Below are positions 18,827 to 28,726 of a stretch of 64,000 nucleotides of DNA, one piece after another. The notes under the pieces were generated by a model. It was not told the origin of the DNA, did no database searches, and worked only from the letters and a program-made list of their open reading frames with translations. Source of the DNA: Alistipes sp. Zagget8. Lineage in GTDB: Bacteria > Bacteroidota > Bacteroidia > Bacteroidales > Rikenellaceae. The position numbers and the translations under genes are program-made. Position 1 is the stretch's first letter. Each line of letters starts with the position of its first letter. The DNA lies in NCBI GenBank assembly GCA_001941065.1, contig MSHJ01000009.1, forward strand, positions 316,810 through 380,809. Direction: 5' to 3'.

Positions 18827-20725
18827 ATGAAAAATATAATAAACAGGGCGAAATTTACGGTGACAGTTGCTCTTGCAGCCTGTTTCGTATTTTTGGGCAG
18901 CTGTGAGGAATACCTCGACAAGTCGCCTGACGCGGGTATGTCGGAAAAGGAGTTGTTCAAGAATTTCAAGAATTTCCAGGGTTTTATCGAAGGTATGTAT
19001 ACGCATCTGAATTCGCCCTGGAACGGCAACTCGATCGGTGTGGTCAGCGACGAGGCCTATATGCTGTTTTACGATCCTCCCATCGCCTATTTCCACGACG
19101 GCAACTACTGGGCCTGGAATTATGACAAAGGCCGCAATATGTTCGGTATCCTCCGTTCGAAAAATCCGGGGAACCTGCTGAATCCCAATGCCGCCGCTGA
19201 ATGTCGCGGTATCTGGTACAGCTCCTGGTACTGCATCTATCTGGCAAACAAGGGCCTGGCCAACCTGGATAAGATGTACGGAACCGAGGCCGAGAAAAAA
19301 GTCATCCGCGGTCAGCTGCTCTTCTTCCGGGCCTATTGCCATTTCAATGTCATGCAGTATTGGGGCGGCATGCCTTATGTCGACCAGTTTTACGAGGCCT
19401 CCAAGCCGGTCGTCTATCTGCCCCGCCTGAAATTCCAGGAGTGTGCCGATAAGATCGAGAAAGACTTGAGCGAAGCGTCCGACCTTTTGCCGTTGGATTG
19501 GGATGAAGAAGAGTACGGATCGTATACCCAAGGCAATAACAGCCGGCGACTGACCAAATTTTCGGCGCTGTCGGTATTGGGAAAATGCCAGTTGTATGCC
19601 GGCAGTCCGTTGATGAACTATGAATCCACGGGCGAGAAATCGTTCAATGCGGAGTATTGCAAGAAAGCCGCTGCAACCCTTAAAAAGGTGATCGACCTGG
19701 CCAAGTCGACGGGCAAGAAAAGCCTTCAGCCCTGGTCCGATATCGACCGCATGTTCTTCACACACGATCGAACCAATACGGATATCCGCGAGGCGCTTCT
19801 TATCCCTATTCCGGCCAACACCCCCACCATCGGATTCAACGGGGTCATGTACTGCATGTTCTCTCCCCAGGGCAATCGTAATATTTACGGCTGTCAGTTT
19901 TATCTCAACCTCAACTACGAATTTTCCAAGAATTTCGGTATGGCGAACGGATTGCCCATTACGGAGCAGGATTCGGGGTATGACGAGGCCGATCCCTGGA
20001 GCAACCGTGATCCGCGTTTCGACAAGTGGGTATGCAAGGATAACGACCAGATTACCGATACGAAGACTGACAATCCGCTGGACCAATTCGCTCAATTTTA
20101 TACGGGCGGCCGTCACCGCGGTGCCACTAATACCTTGGTTTATACCGGTATCGGGACGAAGAAGTTCTGGAATCGCAAATGCAATCCCAAAGACACTCCG
20201 GGAATAGCGACATCCGGGAACTTATACCTGCTCAATCCTCCGCTGATCCGTCTGGCCGATGCGTATCTGATGTATGCCGAGGCCGTGTCGTGGGGATATG
20301 GTTCGCCGATGAGCACCGTGCCCGGGGATTCCGACCCTCTTACCGCAGTGGATGCCGTAAACATCGTTCGTGCCCGTGCAGGTGCGCCCGAAGGAGCAAC
20401 TACGGGAGGTATGCCGCCGCTCGATACCCGTTACCATAATGACCAGAGCAAGTTCTTCGAACTGCTGATCCAGGAGCGTGCGATGGAGCTTCTTTTCGAG
20501 AGCCAGCGTTTCTGTGACCTGAGAAGATGGCTGCGCAACAGCGATTCCCGCTATAAGGCGATCACGGGCATTAATTTCGACCGTGATCCGGTGACTGAGA
20601 AGCCGATTAATATGGAGGAGTTCCTGGTCAAGACCCGGGTTGTCGACGATCGCCATAACTGGCTGCCGCTCCCGGCCGACCAGGTGGCATTGTACGAAGG
20701 ATTTTATCAAAATCCCGGCTGGTAA
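18827..20725 (+). CDS. SusD-like surface glycan-binding lipoprotein (first pair)
   Basis: RagB/SusD family lipoprotein of 632 residues that caps the preceding SusC barrel and binds the incoming oligosaccharide. The lipobox ends FLGSC (Cys26), followed by EEYLDKSPD, the usual start of mature SusD. TPR-like helices follow (GQLLFFRAYCHFNVMQYWGG), and the C-terminal half carries the conserved LLIQERAMELLFESQRFCDLR segment. It overlaps nothing and is spaced 6 bp from SusC and 30 bp from the second SusC, so all should share one transcript. It is longer than the typical 500-570 residues, so extra loops may widen the binding face. Confidence 0.95.
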   Translation: MKNIINRAKFTVTVALAACFVFLGSCEEYLDKSPDAGMSEKELFKNFKNFQGFIEGMYTHLNSPWNGNSIGVVSDEAYMLFYDPPIAYFHDGNYWAWNYDKGRNMFGILRSKNPGNLLNPNAAAECRGIWYSSWYCIYLANKGLANLDKMYGTEAEKKVIRGQLLFFRAYCHFNVMQYWGGMPYVDQFYEASKPVVYLPRLKFQECADKIEKDLSEASDLLPLDWDEEEYGSYTQGNNSRRLTKFSALSVLGKCQLYAGSPLMNYESTGEKSFNAEYCKKAAATLKKVIDLAKSTGKKSLQPWSDIDRMFFTHDRTNTDIREALLIPIPANTPTIGFNGVMYCMFSPQGNRNIYGCQFYLNLNYEFSKNFGMANGLPITEQDSGYDEADPWSNRDPRFDKWVCKDNDQITDTKTDNPLDQFAQFYTGGRHRGATNTLVYTGIGTKKFWNRKCNPKDTPGIATSGNLYLLNPPLIRLADAYLMYAEAVSWGYGSPMSTVPGDSDPLTAVDAVNIVRARAGAPEGATTGGMPPLDTRYHNDQSKFFELLIQERAMELLFESQRFCDLRRWLRNSDSRYKAITGINFDRDPVTEKPINMEEFLVKTRVVDDRHNWLPLPADQVALYEGFYQNPGW

Positions 20726-20755
20726 ACCATTGCAATAATTCAAAAATTAACGACA

Positions 20756-23700
20756 ATGAATAACATAATAAAACTGTGTTTTATCTTTTTGCTGCTGGGG
20801 TCTTTCAGTGCCCGGGCGCAGGATGAGATAAAAAAGAGGAGTTTGGATGTCAAGTCCGTCGTCCTCGATGGGAACGGCGTTCCTGTCGAAAGAGCTGTTA
20901 TCCATGCTCAGCGGGGATTTGCCAAAACCGAATCGGACAGACACGGTCGGTTTTCGCTCAAGGTAGAGCCCGATGCAATATTGGTAATCGAGGCAAAAGG
21001 GTTGACTACCGTGACGTATCCGGTCAATCAGCTGCCGGCAGAGATCAAAATGTCGAGGGCTCCGTTATATTACGAGGAAGAATCCGATGTGCCCATCGCT
21101 TTCCAGACTGTAAAACAGGGCGAGTTGATAAATCCGGTCCAGATTGTCCGTCCGGCCGAAGAGGACGGCATTGTATATAGCCGGGATCTGAATGAACTGG
21201 TTGGGACCCGTATTGCCGGCCTTATCGGTTCGAATGATGTTCGGGGTTTGGGCAATGCGCTGGTTGTTGTAGACGGAGTTCCGAGATATAAGTCGCTGTC
21301 TGCTGCCTCGCTTTTGCCTTCCGAGATTGAGAGTATGACGTTCCTCAACAGTGTTTCGGCTGCGGTTCTCTACGGTGCGGAAGCTCGGAACGGAGCGATC
21401 GTAATCACGACCAAGAGAGGACAGGCCGGGACCCAGAAGGTGTCCGTCAAGGTGAACTACGGAATCAAGGTCGCTAAAAATATGCCCGAGTTCCTGGGTT
21501 CGGCGGACTACATGACCCTTTATAACGAAGCGCTTGTGAACGATGGGCTGAACCCGATCTACACGGATGCCGAGATCGCCAATTACAGAAGCGGGGAGAA
21601 TCCGTATCAATATCCCGACATCGATTATTACTCGTCGGATTATGTGAAACGCATATCGACCAATTCGAGGGTCGTTGCCGAGTTTTCGGGAGGGTCCGAC
21701 AAGGTGACCTATTATGCGAACCTGGGTTGGGACCGGGACAATGATTTCGTCAATTTCGGACCGGCCAAGTCGATGTCCCTCAATCGGTTCAATGCCCGTA
21801 CCAACGTGGATTTCAAGATCAGCGACGTTATTTCCAATACGGTGATCGGAAGTGCGGTATTCGATTTCGATAAAACGCCCCGGACGAACTATTTCAATGT
21901 GGCATCGACCATGCGGCCCAATCAGATCATGCCGTTTATTCCGATCGATATGCTGGACCGGACGGACGAGAACATCAACGCGATGATCGATGCCAGCAGC
22001 AACATCATCGAAGGCAAATACCTGCTCGGCGGAACGGCCCTGCAAAAGACGAACCCGTTCGGCGACATTTATACCGGTGGCTATAATCAGAATATCGACC
22101 GGTCGATGGAATTCAACAACATTCTGAAATTCGACCTGAACAAGTTCGTGAAGGGTTTGACCGTGTCGGCCAATATCAGTTTCGATTTCTTCAACAGCTA
22201 TACGCAGTATATAACCAAAAACTATGCTGTCTACGAGCCTGCGTGGACCGACGGCAAGATAACGGGTCTGACGAAATATAATGAGGACAAGTATGACGGA
22301 AAGATGTATATCGGTTATGTGACGAGTTATCGCCGTTTCGGCTTCAACGGACAGGTCAATTACACCAACACGTTCAACGAGGACCATCATGTAGATGCCA
22401 TGCTTCTGGTCAGCGGGCGGACCTACTTTAATTTTGCCCCGAACGCAAGCGGTGTCAATGCCAACAAATGTCCGGACAAGTTTGCGAACCTGGGACTGAG
22501 GCTGGCCTATAATTACAAGAACAAGTATTACATCGATTTCAGTTCGTCGGTTACGAACTCCGTTAAGCTCGACCCGAAAAACAGCATAGGATTCAGCCCC
22601 ACGCTGGCTTTGGCCTACAACATAGCCGAAGAGAGCTTTATGAAGGGCATCTCCTGGCTGGACCATCTTAAGGTGTATGCATCTGCCGGCATTATTCAGT
22701 CGGACCTGAGTATCCCCGGATACTATTACTACGACAAGGTCTACTCCACGTCGACGGGATTTCCCTGGAATGAGAAAGCCTCCAATCATCCGTCCGTAGT
22801 GGCTACCCGCGGTTACAATCCCGACCTGCGGATGGAAAAGCGCAAGGAGGTGAATGTCGGATTCGATGCCTTGTTGTTCGACCGCTCGCTTCAGATTGCC
22901 GTAAATTATTACGAGACGCGGATTACCGATAAGATCGGCAAGTCGACCCATAAGTATCCCACTTACCAGACGGACCTGGCTCCGTATGGCAACGACGTCG
23001 GCAGCGACCGGTTCTTCGGCGGAGAGATCGCCGTGAATTACACGAAGAAATTCAACGATTTCAGGCTCGATGCAGGGGTTGTCGCATCGCTTTGCGATTC
23101 GCGGGTGCTCACCCGGAATGATTTTTACGCTTATGACTATCTGTATAGGACGGGACGCCCTGTCACCGGGCTCTATATGCTCGAGGCGGAAGGCCTCTTC
23201 GGCAGTCAGGAGGAGATCGACGCATCCCCGCGGCAAACGTTCGGCACGGTGAAACCCGGTGACATCAAGTACAAGGATCAGAATGGCGATAAGATCATTG
23301 ACAACAACGACATGGTCTATGTCGGACGGGGTTCTAATCCGGTCAATTTCGGTGTGAACCTTACGATCGGCTACCGGAATTTCACCCTTTACGCGAACGG
23401 CTATGGTTCCATGGGCGGTCACTCCTCGATCGAGGGCTCATATTATCGCATGAGCGGCACCGATAAGTACTCCGTGGTCGCCAAGGAGCGTTGGACGGAG
23501 GCTACCAAAGCGACGGCCAAATATCCGCGGTTGAGCTCGGTAGAGTCGACGAACAACAATCAGAGTTCGACTTTCTGGCTGTTTAAGAATCGATATTTCA
23601 ATCTGTCGAGAATCCAGTTGAACTATAGTTTTGCTCCCCACATCTGCCGCAAGCTGCAGCTCGGCCACCTGGATGTATATCTGCTGGCTTCGGATGTTGC

Positions 23701-23791
23701 ATTGGTCGGAACGCAGAATGCCTATCGCAACCAATCTACGGGATCGCTCAAGACACGTAGTTTTGCTATCGGTTTGAATGCAACCTTTTAA
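20756..23791 (+). CDS. SusC-like TonB-dependent transporter (second pair, divergent)
   Basis: Second SusC-type barrel, 1011 residues, with signal peptide to about residue 21 (SFSARAQ). The N-terminal beta-sandwich is present but short (VKSVVLDGNGVPVERAV). The plug keeps LVVVDGVPRYKSL and AAVLYGAEARNGAIVITTKRG. The usual VVGYGTQ plug start is missing and is replaced by a longer acidic linker. The barrel ends in FAIGLNATF. It is clearly not a recent duplicate of the first SusC. The matching SusD follows after 13 bp. Two different SusCD pairs in one transcript usually mean that two oligosaccharide sizes or shapes are imported. Confidence 0.92.
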   Translation: MNNIIKLCFIFLLLGSFSARAQDEIKKRSLDVKSVVLDGNGVPVERAVIHAQRGFAKTESDRHGRFSLKVEPDAILVIEAKGLTTVTYPVNQLPAEIKMSRAPLYYEEESDVPIAFQTVKQGELINPVQIVRPAEEDGIVYSRDLNELVGTRIAGLIGSNDVRGLGNALVVVDGVPRYKSLSAASLLPSEIESMTFLNSVSAAVLYGAEARNGAIVITTKRGQAGTQKVSVKVNYGIKVAKNMPEFLGSADYMTLYNEALVNDGLNPIYTDAEIANYRSGENPYQYPDIDYYSSDYVKRISTNSRVVAEFSGGSDKVTYYANLGWDRDNDFVNFGPAKSMSLNRFNARTNVDFKISDVISNTVIGSAVFDFDKTPRTNYFNVASTMRPNQIMPFIPIDMLDRTDENINAMIDASSNIIEGKYLLGGTALQKTNPFGDIYTGGYNQNIDRSMEFNNILKFDLNKFVKGLTVSANISFDFFNSYTQYITKNYAVYEPAWTDGKITGLTKYNEDKYDGKMYIGYVTSYRRFGFNGQVNYTNTFNEDHHVDAMLLVSGRTYFNFAPNASGVNANKCPDKFANLGLRLAYNYKNKYYIDFSSSVTNSVKLDPKNSIGFSPTLALAYNIAEESFMKGISWLDHLKVYASAGIIQSDLSIPGYYYYDKVYSTSTGFPWNEKASNHPSVVATRGYNPDLRMEKRKEVNVGFDALLFDRSLQIAVNYYETRITDKIGKSTHKYPTYQTDLAPYGNDVGSDRFFGGEIAVNYTKKFNDFRLDAGVVASLCDSRVLTRNDFYAYDYLYRTGRPVTGLYMLEAEGLFGSQEEIDASPRQTFGTVKPGDIKYKDQNGDKIIDNNDMVYVGRGSNPVNFGVNLTIGYRNFTLYANGYGSMGGHSSIEGSYYRMSGTDKYSVVAKERWTEATKATAKYPRLSSVESTNNNQSSTFWLFKNRYFNLSRIQLNYSFAPHICRKLQLGHLDVYLLASDVALVGTQNAYRNQSTGSLKTRSFAIGLNATF

Positions 23792-23804
23792 ATAGATTAA
23801 CTGT

Positions 23805-25562
23805 ATGAAAACAATATATTTATTCTTTGTCGGATTTGTGTCGCTGACAGTTGCTTCGTGTGATATTCTGGAGCCGATGAACGACACGCACGATACCGAA
23901 GATCGTCTTACCGAGAACATCTATGCTGAAGGCATCCTGTTTAACGGGTACACGCTGCTGCCTACCGGCAAGCAGTGGAACTTCAGCGATGTGGCAACCG
24001 ATGATGCCGTATCGAACGATTCGAACAACCAGTTCCGGCTGATGGCCGAGGGCCGCTGGAGTGCCAACTACAGCCCTATCAGCCAGTGGGCCGCCTCCAT
24101 GCGGGCCATAAACTACCTGAACCAGTTCCTCTATAAGGTTGTCGACAACGTAAGATGGGGCAAGAACGATGCTACCCACAATCTCTTTCTGACCCGTTTG
24201 AAAGGAGAAGCGTATGCTTTGCGGGCCATTCATAAATTCTATGCCCTGCAGGATGTGGCTGGAAAAGTAGGCGGTCAGCTGTATGGTATCCAGATCACGG
24301 ACAAATACCTGGACGAGGGCTCGAATTACGACATTCCCCGTGAAACCTTCGAGAAATCGCTGGAGTCGATCTATGCCGACCTCGATGCCGCTGCCGATCT
24401 TCTTCCCCTTGTTTACAAAAGCATTTCGAACGAGTCTGAAATACCTGATATTTATGGTGATGTTTCCGTCGCCGACTATAACCAGGTGATGGGCGATCTG
24501 TTTCGTCAGCGCATGCAGAAGCGGATTGTTCTGGCATATAAGGCCAAAGTTGCGTTGATGGCGGCCAGCCCGGCATACAATCCCGACGGGCAGAACGAAG
24601 GAGACGCACGGTGGGAGAAGGCTGCGCAGTTGGCGGCGGATGCTTTGAAGGATATTGTCCTGTCGCCTAACGGGCATCGTTATTTCGAGGGCGCTCAGGT
24701 CAACAGTGTCCCGCTCGACGACAAGAACGATAACGAGATGTGCTGGCGCACTCAGAATCTGGACCAGAGCAGCGGTTTGGAGAAGCGCGTATTCCCTCCC
24801 TCGCTCAATGGCAATGGCGATGTAAACCCGACGCAGAATTTTGTGGATGCATTCCCGATGGCCGACGGTTATCCCTATGGGGACCCCAACAGCCAGTATG
24901 CCGTTGATCCCGGGAATCCCTATGCGAACAGAGATCCCCGTCTGGGCCGCAGCGTTATTTATAACGGAGCTACTTTTAAAAATGCGAAGATAGTTACCGG
25001 AGTCGGCGGTGGCCTGAATGCCAAGGATAGCACGGAACTCTCGACAAGAACGGGGTATTATCTCCGTAAGCTGGTCCGTGAGGATGTCAATTTCAACAAC
25101 GACGGTGCCGTGACCAATCAGAAGCACTATTGGGTGCATGTCCGCTATACCGAGATTTTCCTGGCTTATGCTGAGGCGGCGAATGAATTCGGCGGTCCCG
25201 ACTATGCGGTCCCGGGCTACGGCAAAACCGCCCGTGAGGTTATCGGCGAGATTCGCAAGCGTGCCGGAATCGCCCAGCCCGACAACTATCTGACCTCGAT
25301 TACCGGCCGGGACGATATGCGTAAGCTGATTCGCAACGAACGCCGTTTGGAGTTGGCGTTCGAAGGCTTCCGCTTCTATGACCTTCGTCGCTGGAACCTG
25401 CCTCTCGACGAAACGGTCCGCGGCGTCCAGATTGAAGGCAGCGAGTATGAATATATGGATATCGAGTCTCGTGTGTTTGAGCCGTACATGATTTACGGAC
25501 CGCTGCCCGAGCGGGATGTGCTGAGTTTCCCCGCACTCAAACAAAACGATGGTTGGAAATAA
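23805..25562 (+). CDS. SusD-like surface glycan-binding lipoprotein (second pair)
   Basis: RagB/SusD lipoprotein of 585 residues; lipobox SLTVASC (Cys19) followed by DILEPMND. Helical TPR-like part with RLKGEAYALRAIHKFYALQDVAG, and a C-terminal segment with HVRYTEIFLAYAEAANEFGG and LIRNERRLELAFEGFRFYDLRRW, typical of the family. It partners the divergent SusC just upstream (13 bp) and is followed 18 bp later by a small surface lipoprotein. Ligand identity is not visible; the aromatic surface needed for binding would have to be modelled. Confidence 0.94.
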   Translation: MKTIYLFFVGFVSLTVASCDILEPMNDTHDTEDRLTENIYAEGILFNGYTLLPTGKQWNFSDVATDDAVSNDSNNQFRLMAEGRWSANYSPISQWAASMRAINYLNQFLYKVVDNVRWGKNDATHNLFLTRLKGEAYALRAIHKFYALQDVAGKVGGQLYGIQITDKYLDEGSNYDIPRETFEKSLESIYADLDAAADLLPLVYKSISNESEIPDIYGDVSVADYNQVMGDLFRQRMQKRIVLAYKAKVALMAASPAYNPDGQNEGDARWEKAAQLAADALKDIVLSPNGHRYFEGAQVNSVPLDDKNDNEMCWRTQNLDQSSGLEKRVFPPSLNGNGDVNPTQNFVDAFPMADGYPYGDPNSQYAVDPGNPYANRDPRLGRSVIYNGATFKNAKIVTGVGGGLNAKDSTELSTRTGYYLRKLVREDVNFNNDGAVTNQKHYWVHVRYTEIFLAYAEAANEFGGPDYAVPGYGKTAREVIGEIRKRAGIAQPDNYLTSITGRDDMRKLIRNERRLELAFEGFRFYDLRRWNLPLDETVRGVQIEGSEYEYMDIESRVFEPYMIYGPLPERDVLSFPALKQNDGWK

Positions 25563-25580
25563 CGATAAAACAGCAAAGCT

Positions 25581-26606
25581 ATGAAAATGAATAATCGAAT
25601 TATATATGGGGCAATGGTCGCCGCAGCGGTCATGCTGGGAGCTTGCGAAAATGCGGAGCAGGATTTCCCCGATTTCAAATACAATGCCACCTATTTCCCG
25701 TACCAGTATCCTTCCCGCGTGCTTATTCTCGGAGAGGACGAGCAGGTCAATACGGCTCCCGATAACCGGGGTGAATTCAAGATCGGATGCACCATGGCCG
25801 GCGTCTATGCCAATGACCGGTCGCGCGATGTCGAATACGTGATCGACGAGAGTCTTGCGGAGAATCTCTATACCTCTTCGGGGGTGCAGCTGAAGGCACT
25901 GCCCCGCTCGTACTACAACTTTCACGAGGACGGAACCATGGTGATTCCGAAGGGCAGTATGCAGGGGTATCTGGACATCAAGCTCACCGATGAATTTTTT
26001 GAGGATGCCGACTCCAAAAACCTGAAATATGTGATTCCCGTGCGCATCGTAAGGGCGCAGACGGATTCTGTCCTGCATGGCGTCCCGGCTCATCCGAATG
26101 CCGACCGCCGAATCGATACGGATTGGTATGTAAAGCCGATGGATTTCACGATCTATGGGATCAGGTATATCAATGCATGGCATGGCAAGTACCTGTACCG
26201 GGGACAGGATGAGTATGGAACGGATAACAAGGTCGTATACCGTCACAAATATGTGGAGAAATGCGATCTTGCGGATATCACGACTATATCGAAAAACCAG
26301 GCGTCTTTCGAGACGCAGGTGCGTAAAGCCGATGGCAACAGCCCTGGTAAGATCGCTCTGATCCTGACTTTCGATGCGGAAGGCAAATGTACCATTACGA
26401 GCCGTGAAACATCGTATGCACCTGTTACCGGTACGGGCGAGTTCGTCAAAGACGGGGATATGTGGGGCGGCAAGAAGCGTAATGTGCTGCATCTGGCCTA
26501 TTCCTACACCGATCCTGCCACGGCCGAACTCCATACCGTGAGGGATACGCTCGTGGTCCGGGACCGCAATGTTAAGCTGGAGACCTTTTCTCCTGTTGTG
26601 AAATAA
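25581..26606 (+). CDS. DUF1735/DUF5627-like surface lipoprotein of the PUL
   Basis: Lipoprotein of 341 residues (lipobox VMLGAC, Cys22). The first half fits the DUF1735 beta-sandwich found next to SusCD pairs (VEYVIDESLAENL, LPRSYYNF, GYLDIKLTDEFF). The second half resembles a lipocalin-like DUF5627 domain (YGIRYINAWHGKYLYRG, YRHKYVEKCDLADI). Such proteins take the place of SusE/SusF, holding glycan at the cell surface; that role is inferred from position. It is the last gene of the SusCD transcript and is followed by a strong hairpin. No catalytic motif is seen. Confidence 0.8.
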   Translation: MKMNNRIIYGAMVAAAVMLGACENAEQDFPDFKYNATYFPYQYPSRVLILGEDEQVNTAPDNRGEFKIGCTMAGVYANDRSRDVEYVIDESLAENLYTSSGVQLKALPRSYYNFHEDGTMVIPKGSMQGYLDIKLTDEFFEDADSKNLKYVIPVRIVRAQTDSVLHGVPAHPNADRRIDTDWYVKPMDFTIYGIRYINAWHGKYLYRGQDEYGTDNKVVYRHKYVEKCDLADITTISKNQASFETQVRKADGNSPGKIALILTFDAEGKCTITSRETSYAPVTGTGEFVKDGDMWGGKKRNVLHLAYSYTDPATAELHTVRDTLVVRDRNVKLETFSPVVK

Positions 26607-26625
26607 CGGGACTATCTGCTATGAG

Positions 26626-26661
26626 CCAAACTATACAAGCCTTAGTGCTTGTATAGTTTGG
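26626..26661 (+). terminator. Hairpin after the SusCD operon
   Basis: Perfect 15-bp stem (26626-26640 with 26647-26661), 6-nt loop, 20 bp after the stop at 26606. Only a short AT-rich tail follows, so termination may be partial and allow read-through to the sugar-metabolism genes. Confidence 0.75.
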
Positions 26662-26733
26662 TAATTATATGGCTTCGGAGGGAATTTGCTGACTCGGCTG
26701 TCGGCATTTATATAAAATAACCTTAAAATCACT

Positions 26734-27642
26734 ATGCTGATATTCATTCTTGGTATTTTTTGTGCGGCGGGACTCTTTATTACGTTCAAGTTTTGGGATA
26801 AATACGATGTGGACCCGTTCTTTGCCACCGTGATCAACTACCTGACATCGGCCGTCGTTTCCTATTTCATTTGTGCCGAAAAGCCGACCGTCGCTTCGAC
26901 CATAGCTGTCGACTGGCTCCCTTTTGCAATCGGGTTAGGATGCATTTCCCTCATTGATTTCAACCTGAACAGCTACGTGACAAAGAAATTGGGTATCGGT
27001 GTGACCAGCATCTCGAGCAAGCTTTCGCTGCTGATCCCCGTGACTCTGGCGATCGTACTGTTCAACGAAACCGTAACGGGAATCAAGGTCCTGGGCGTCG
27101 CTGCCGCGATTGTCGCATTGATCCTGATCTCGATCCGTAAGGGAGAGGGCATTTCCAAAGGGGTGCAGTGGAAAAAGATCTACTACTTTCTTCCGTTATT
27201 CGTCTTTGTCGGTTCGGGCGTCAATGACTTTCTGATGCTGAGCCTCGGACGGGTCAACAGCGGTGCCAATGCTTCGGATGTGACGAATGTGGTGTTCGTT
27301 GTCTTTACCATGGCTTTCCTGGTCGGAATCGTTACGTTCATTGCCTCCATGCTTGCCGGAAAGATGAGCGTGAAAGGCTTCCTGAAAAAACGCAATATCA
27401 TAGGCGGTGTGGTCATGGGACTGGTCAGCGTATGCTGTTTCTCGCTCTATCTTTTTGGCGTGGGACAGCTTACGGAGAAAGGCTGGGACGGTTCCATCCT
27501 GGCGAGCATCTACGCGATCGGAGTCCTGACCATTTCGGTTCTTTGCGGCATCATCGGATTCAAGGAGCGCTTCTCGCTGCTCAATTACATCGGCATTGTT
27601 GTGGCTTTGGTGTCCATTGCAATCCTGTCAGCAACGGCATAA
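26734..27642 (+). CDS. DMT/EamA-type inner-membrane transporter
   Basis: About ten hydrophobic helices in 302 residues, in two five-helix halves, as in the drug/metabolite transporter superfamily that also includes the L-rhamnose symporter RhaT. Conserved features include SISSKLSLLIPVTLAIVLFNE in the first half and ILASIYAIGVLTISVLCGIIGFKE in the second. The gene sits 17 bp before a HAD phosphatase and near L-rhamnose mutarotase, so uptake of a released monosaccharide is the likely job. The family assignment is firm; the substrate is inference. There is no clear promoter of its own, so read-through from the SusCD operon is possible. Confidence 0.82.
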   Translation: MLIFILGIFCAAGLFITFKFWDKYDVDPFFATVINYLTSAVVSYFICAEKPTVASTIAVDWLPFAIGLGCISLIDFNLNSYVTKKLGIGVTSISSKLSLLIPVTLAIVLFNETVTGIKVLGVAAAIVALILISIRKGEGISKGVQWKKIYYFLPLFVFVGSGVNDFLMLSLGRVNSGANASDVTNVVFVVFTMAFLVGIVTFIASMLAGKMSVKGFLKKRNIIGGVVMGLVSVCCFSLYLFGVGQLTEKGWDGSILASIYAIGVLTISVLCGIIGFKERFSLLNYIGIVVALVSIAILSATA

Positions 27643-27658
27643 ATCATAATCGGGTAAA

Positions 27659-28720
27659 ATGGTATCCAAGATAGAATTTAAGACGGCGGGCGTTGTCGAT
27701 GCGGCCGAATTGGACGCTGCCCTGTTCAATGTCGAACTGTATGGTGACGATCTGAGCCATCTCGATTGGTGCAAGGTTCCGGGTCGGGGGACGCTGAGAG
27801 TGGGTGAGCTGGGAGTGACCCTGCTCGCCATCAACAAAGCGCACGAATTCATTTTCGTTTTTCGGGGAAACTGCGTCGAGGTTATCCTCAACAATAAAGT
27901 CGGTCTGTTCCCGTCGTTCGCCATGCTGCCTGCGCAGATCAAGGCTCCGGTAAAGGGGGTGCTTCTGGACCTGGACGGCACGTGTGTCAAAAGCGAAGCG
28001 TTCTGGATCGCGGTTATCCTCGAGACGGTCAACCGGATGAGGGGCCGTTTGGGCATGCCGCCGGTCGGCGCGTTCGACCGGTCCGAATTGCCCCATATTT
28101 CGGGACGGACCGTACCGGAGCACCTGCTCTATTGCATCCAGCATTATTGTCCCCGGGCTGCGCTCGGCGAACTGCAGGACCTGTATACGGACATTGCCGA
28201 GGAGTATATGCAGAAACTGAACGCCGGCGAACTGGACATCGACGCGTTCGAGCCCGCCGAAGGACTGAAGGAACTGCTGCTGACGCTCAAGGAGAACGAT
28301 GTCAAAATAGGCATCGTCACCTCGGGACTGTATTATAAAGCGTGGCCGGAATTGAAGCAGGCCATGGATAAACTGGGGCTTGGCGAGCCCAAGGAGTTTT
28401 TCGACGCCATACTGACCTCGGGAACCTTGGCGAAAAAGGGCGGTGCATGTGGAACGATGGGCAATGCCATTGCCAAACCGTGGCCCAATATCTATTTCGA
28501 GGCGGCCCAGGTCATCGGTTTCACCATGGATGAAAGGGAACACTATGTGGGCATCGGGGATTCCGGTTCGGATGTGGGTTCCCTGCGGCTGATGGGAACT
28601 CCTTTTATCGGGGTCGCCCATGGGAATATCGAGCAGGGCGGAACCAAATGTATGTGTACGGATTTTGTCGGATCGCTCGCCGATGTGAAAGACTTACTTG
28701 AAAAACAACTGAAAAATTAG
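27659..28720 (+). CDS. HAD-superfamily hydrolase with an extra N-terminal domain
   Basis: 353 residues. From about residue 100 it is a HAD phosphatase/beta-phosphoglucomutase-like fold: motif I LLDLDGTCVKSEAFW with the nucleophile Asp, motif II IVTSG, and a motif IV region GIGDSGSDVGSLRLMG. The first ~95 residues (VVDAAELDAALFNVELYG to VILNNKVGLFPSF) are a separate domain that I do not recognise. Placement between a transporter and L-rhamnose mutarotase suggests a role in sugar-phosphate handling. It starts 16 bp after the transporter stop and ends 6 bp before the mutarotase, so it belongs to one transcript. Confidence 0.75.
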   Translation: MVSKIEFKTAGVVDAAELDAALFNVELYGDDLSHLDWCKVPGRGTLRVGELGVTLLAINKAHEFIFVFRGNCVEVILNNKVGLFPSFAMLPAQIKAPVKGVLLDLDGTCVKSEAFWIAVILETVNRMRGRLGMPPVGAFDRSELPHISGRTVPEHLLYCIQHYCPRAALGELQDLYTDIAEEYMQKLNAGELDIDAFEPAEGLKELLLTLKENDVKIGIVTSGLYYKAWPELKQAMDKLGLGEPKEFFDAILTSGTLAKKGGACGTMGNAIAKPWPNIYFEAAQVIGFTMDEREHYVGIGDSGSDVGSLRLMGTPFIGVAHGNIEQGGTKCMCTDFVGSLADVKDLLEKQLKN

Positions 28721-28726
28721 AATACC

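Noticed and set aside
15638..20116. 1492-codon open frame on the minus strand
   Set aside because: It lies antisense to well-supported SusC and SusD genes and has no family motifs; it follows from the codon bias of the sense genes.
23820..26534. 904-codon minus-strand frame over SusD2 and the DUF1735 gene
   Set aside because: Shadow of two genes with clear lipoboxes and family motifs.
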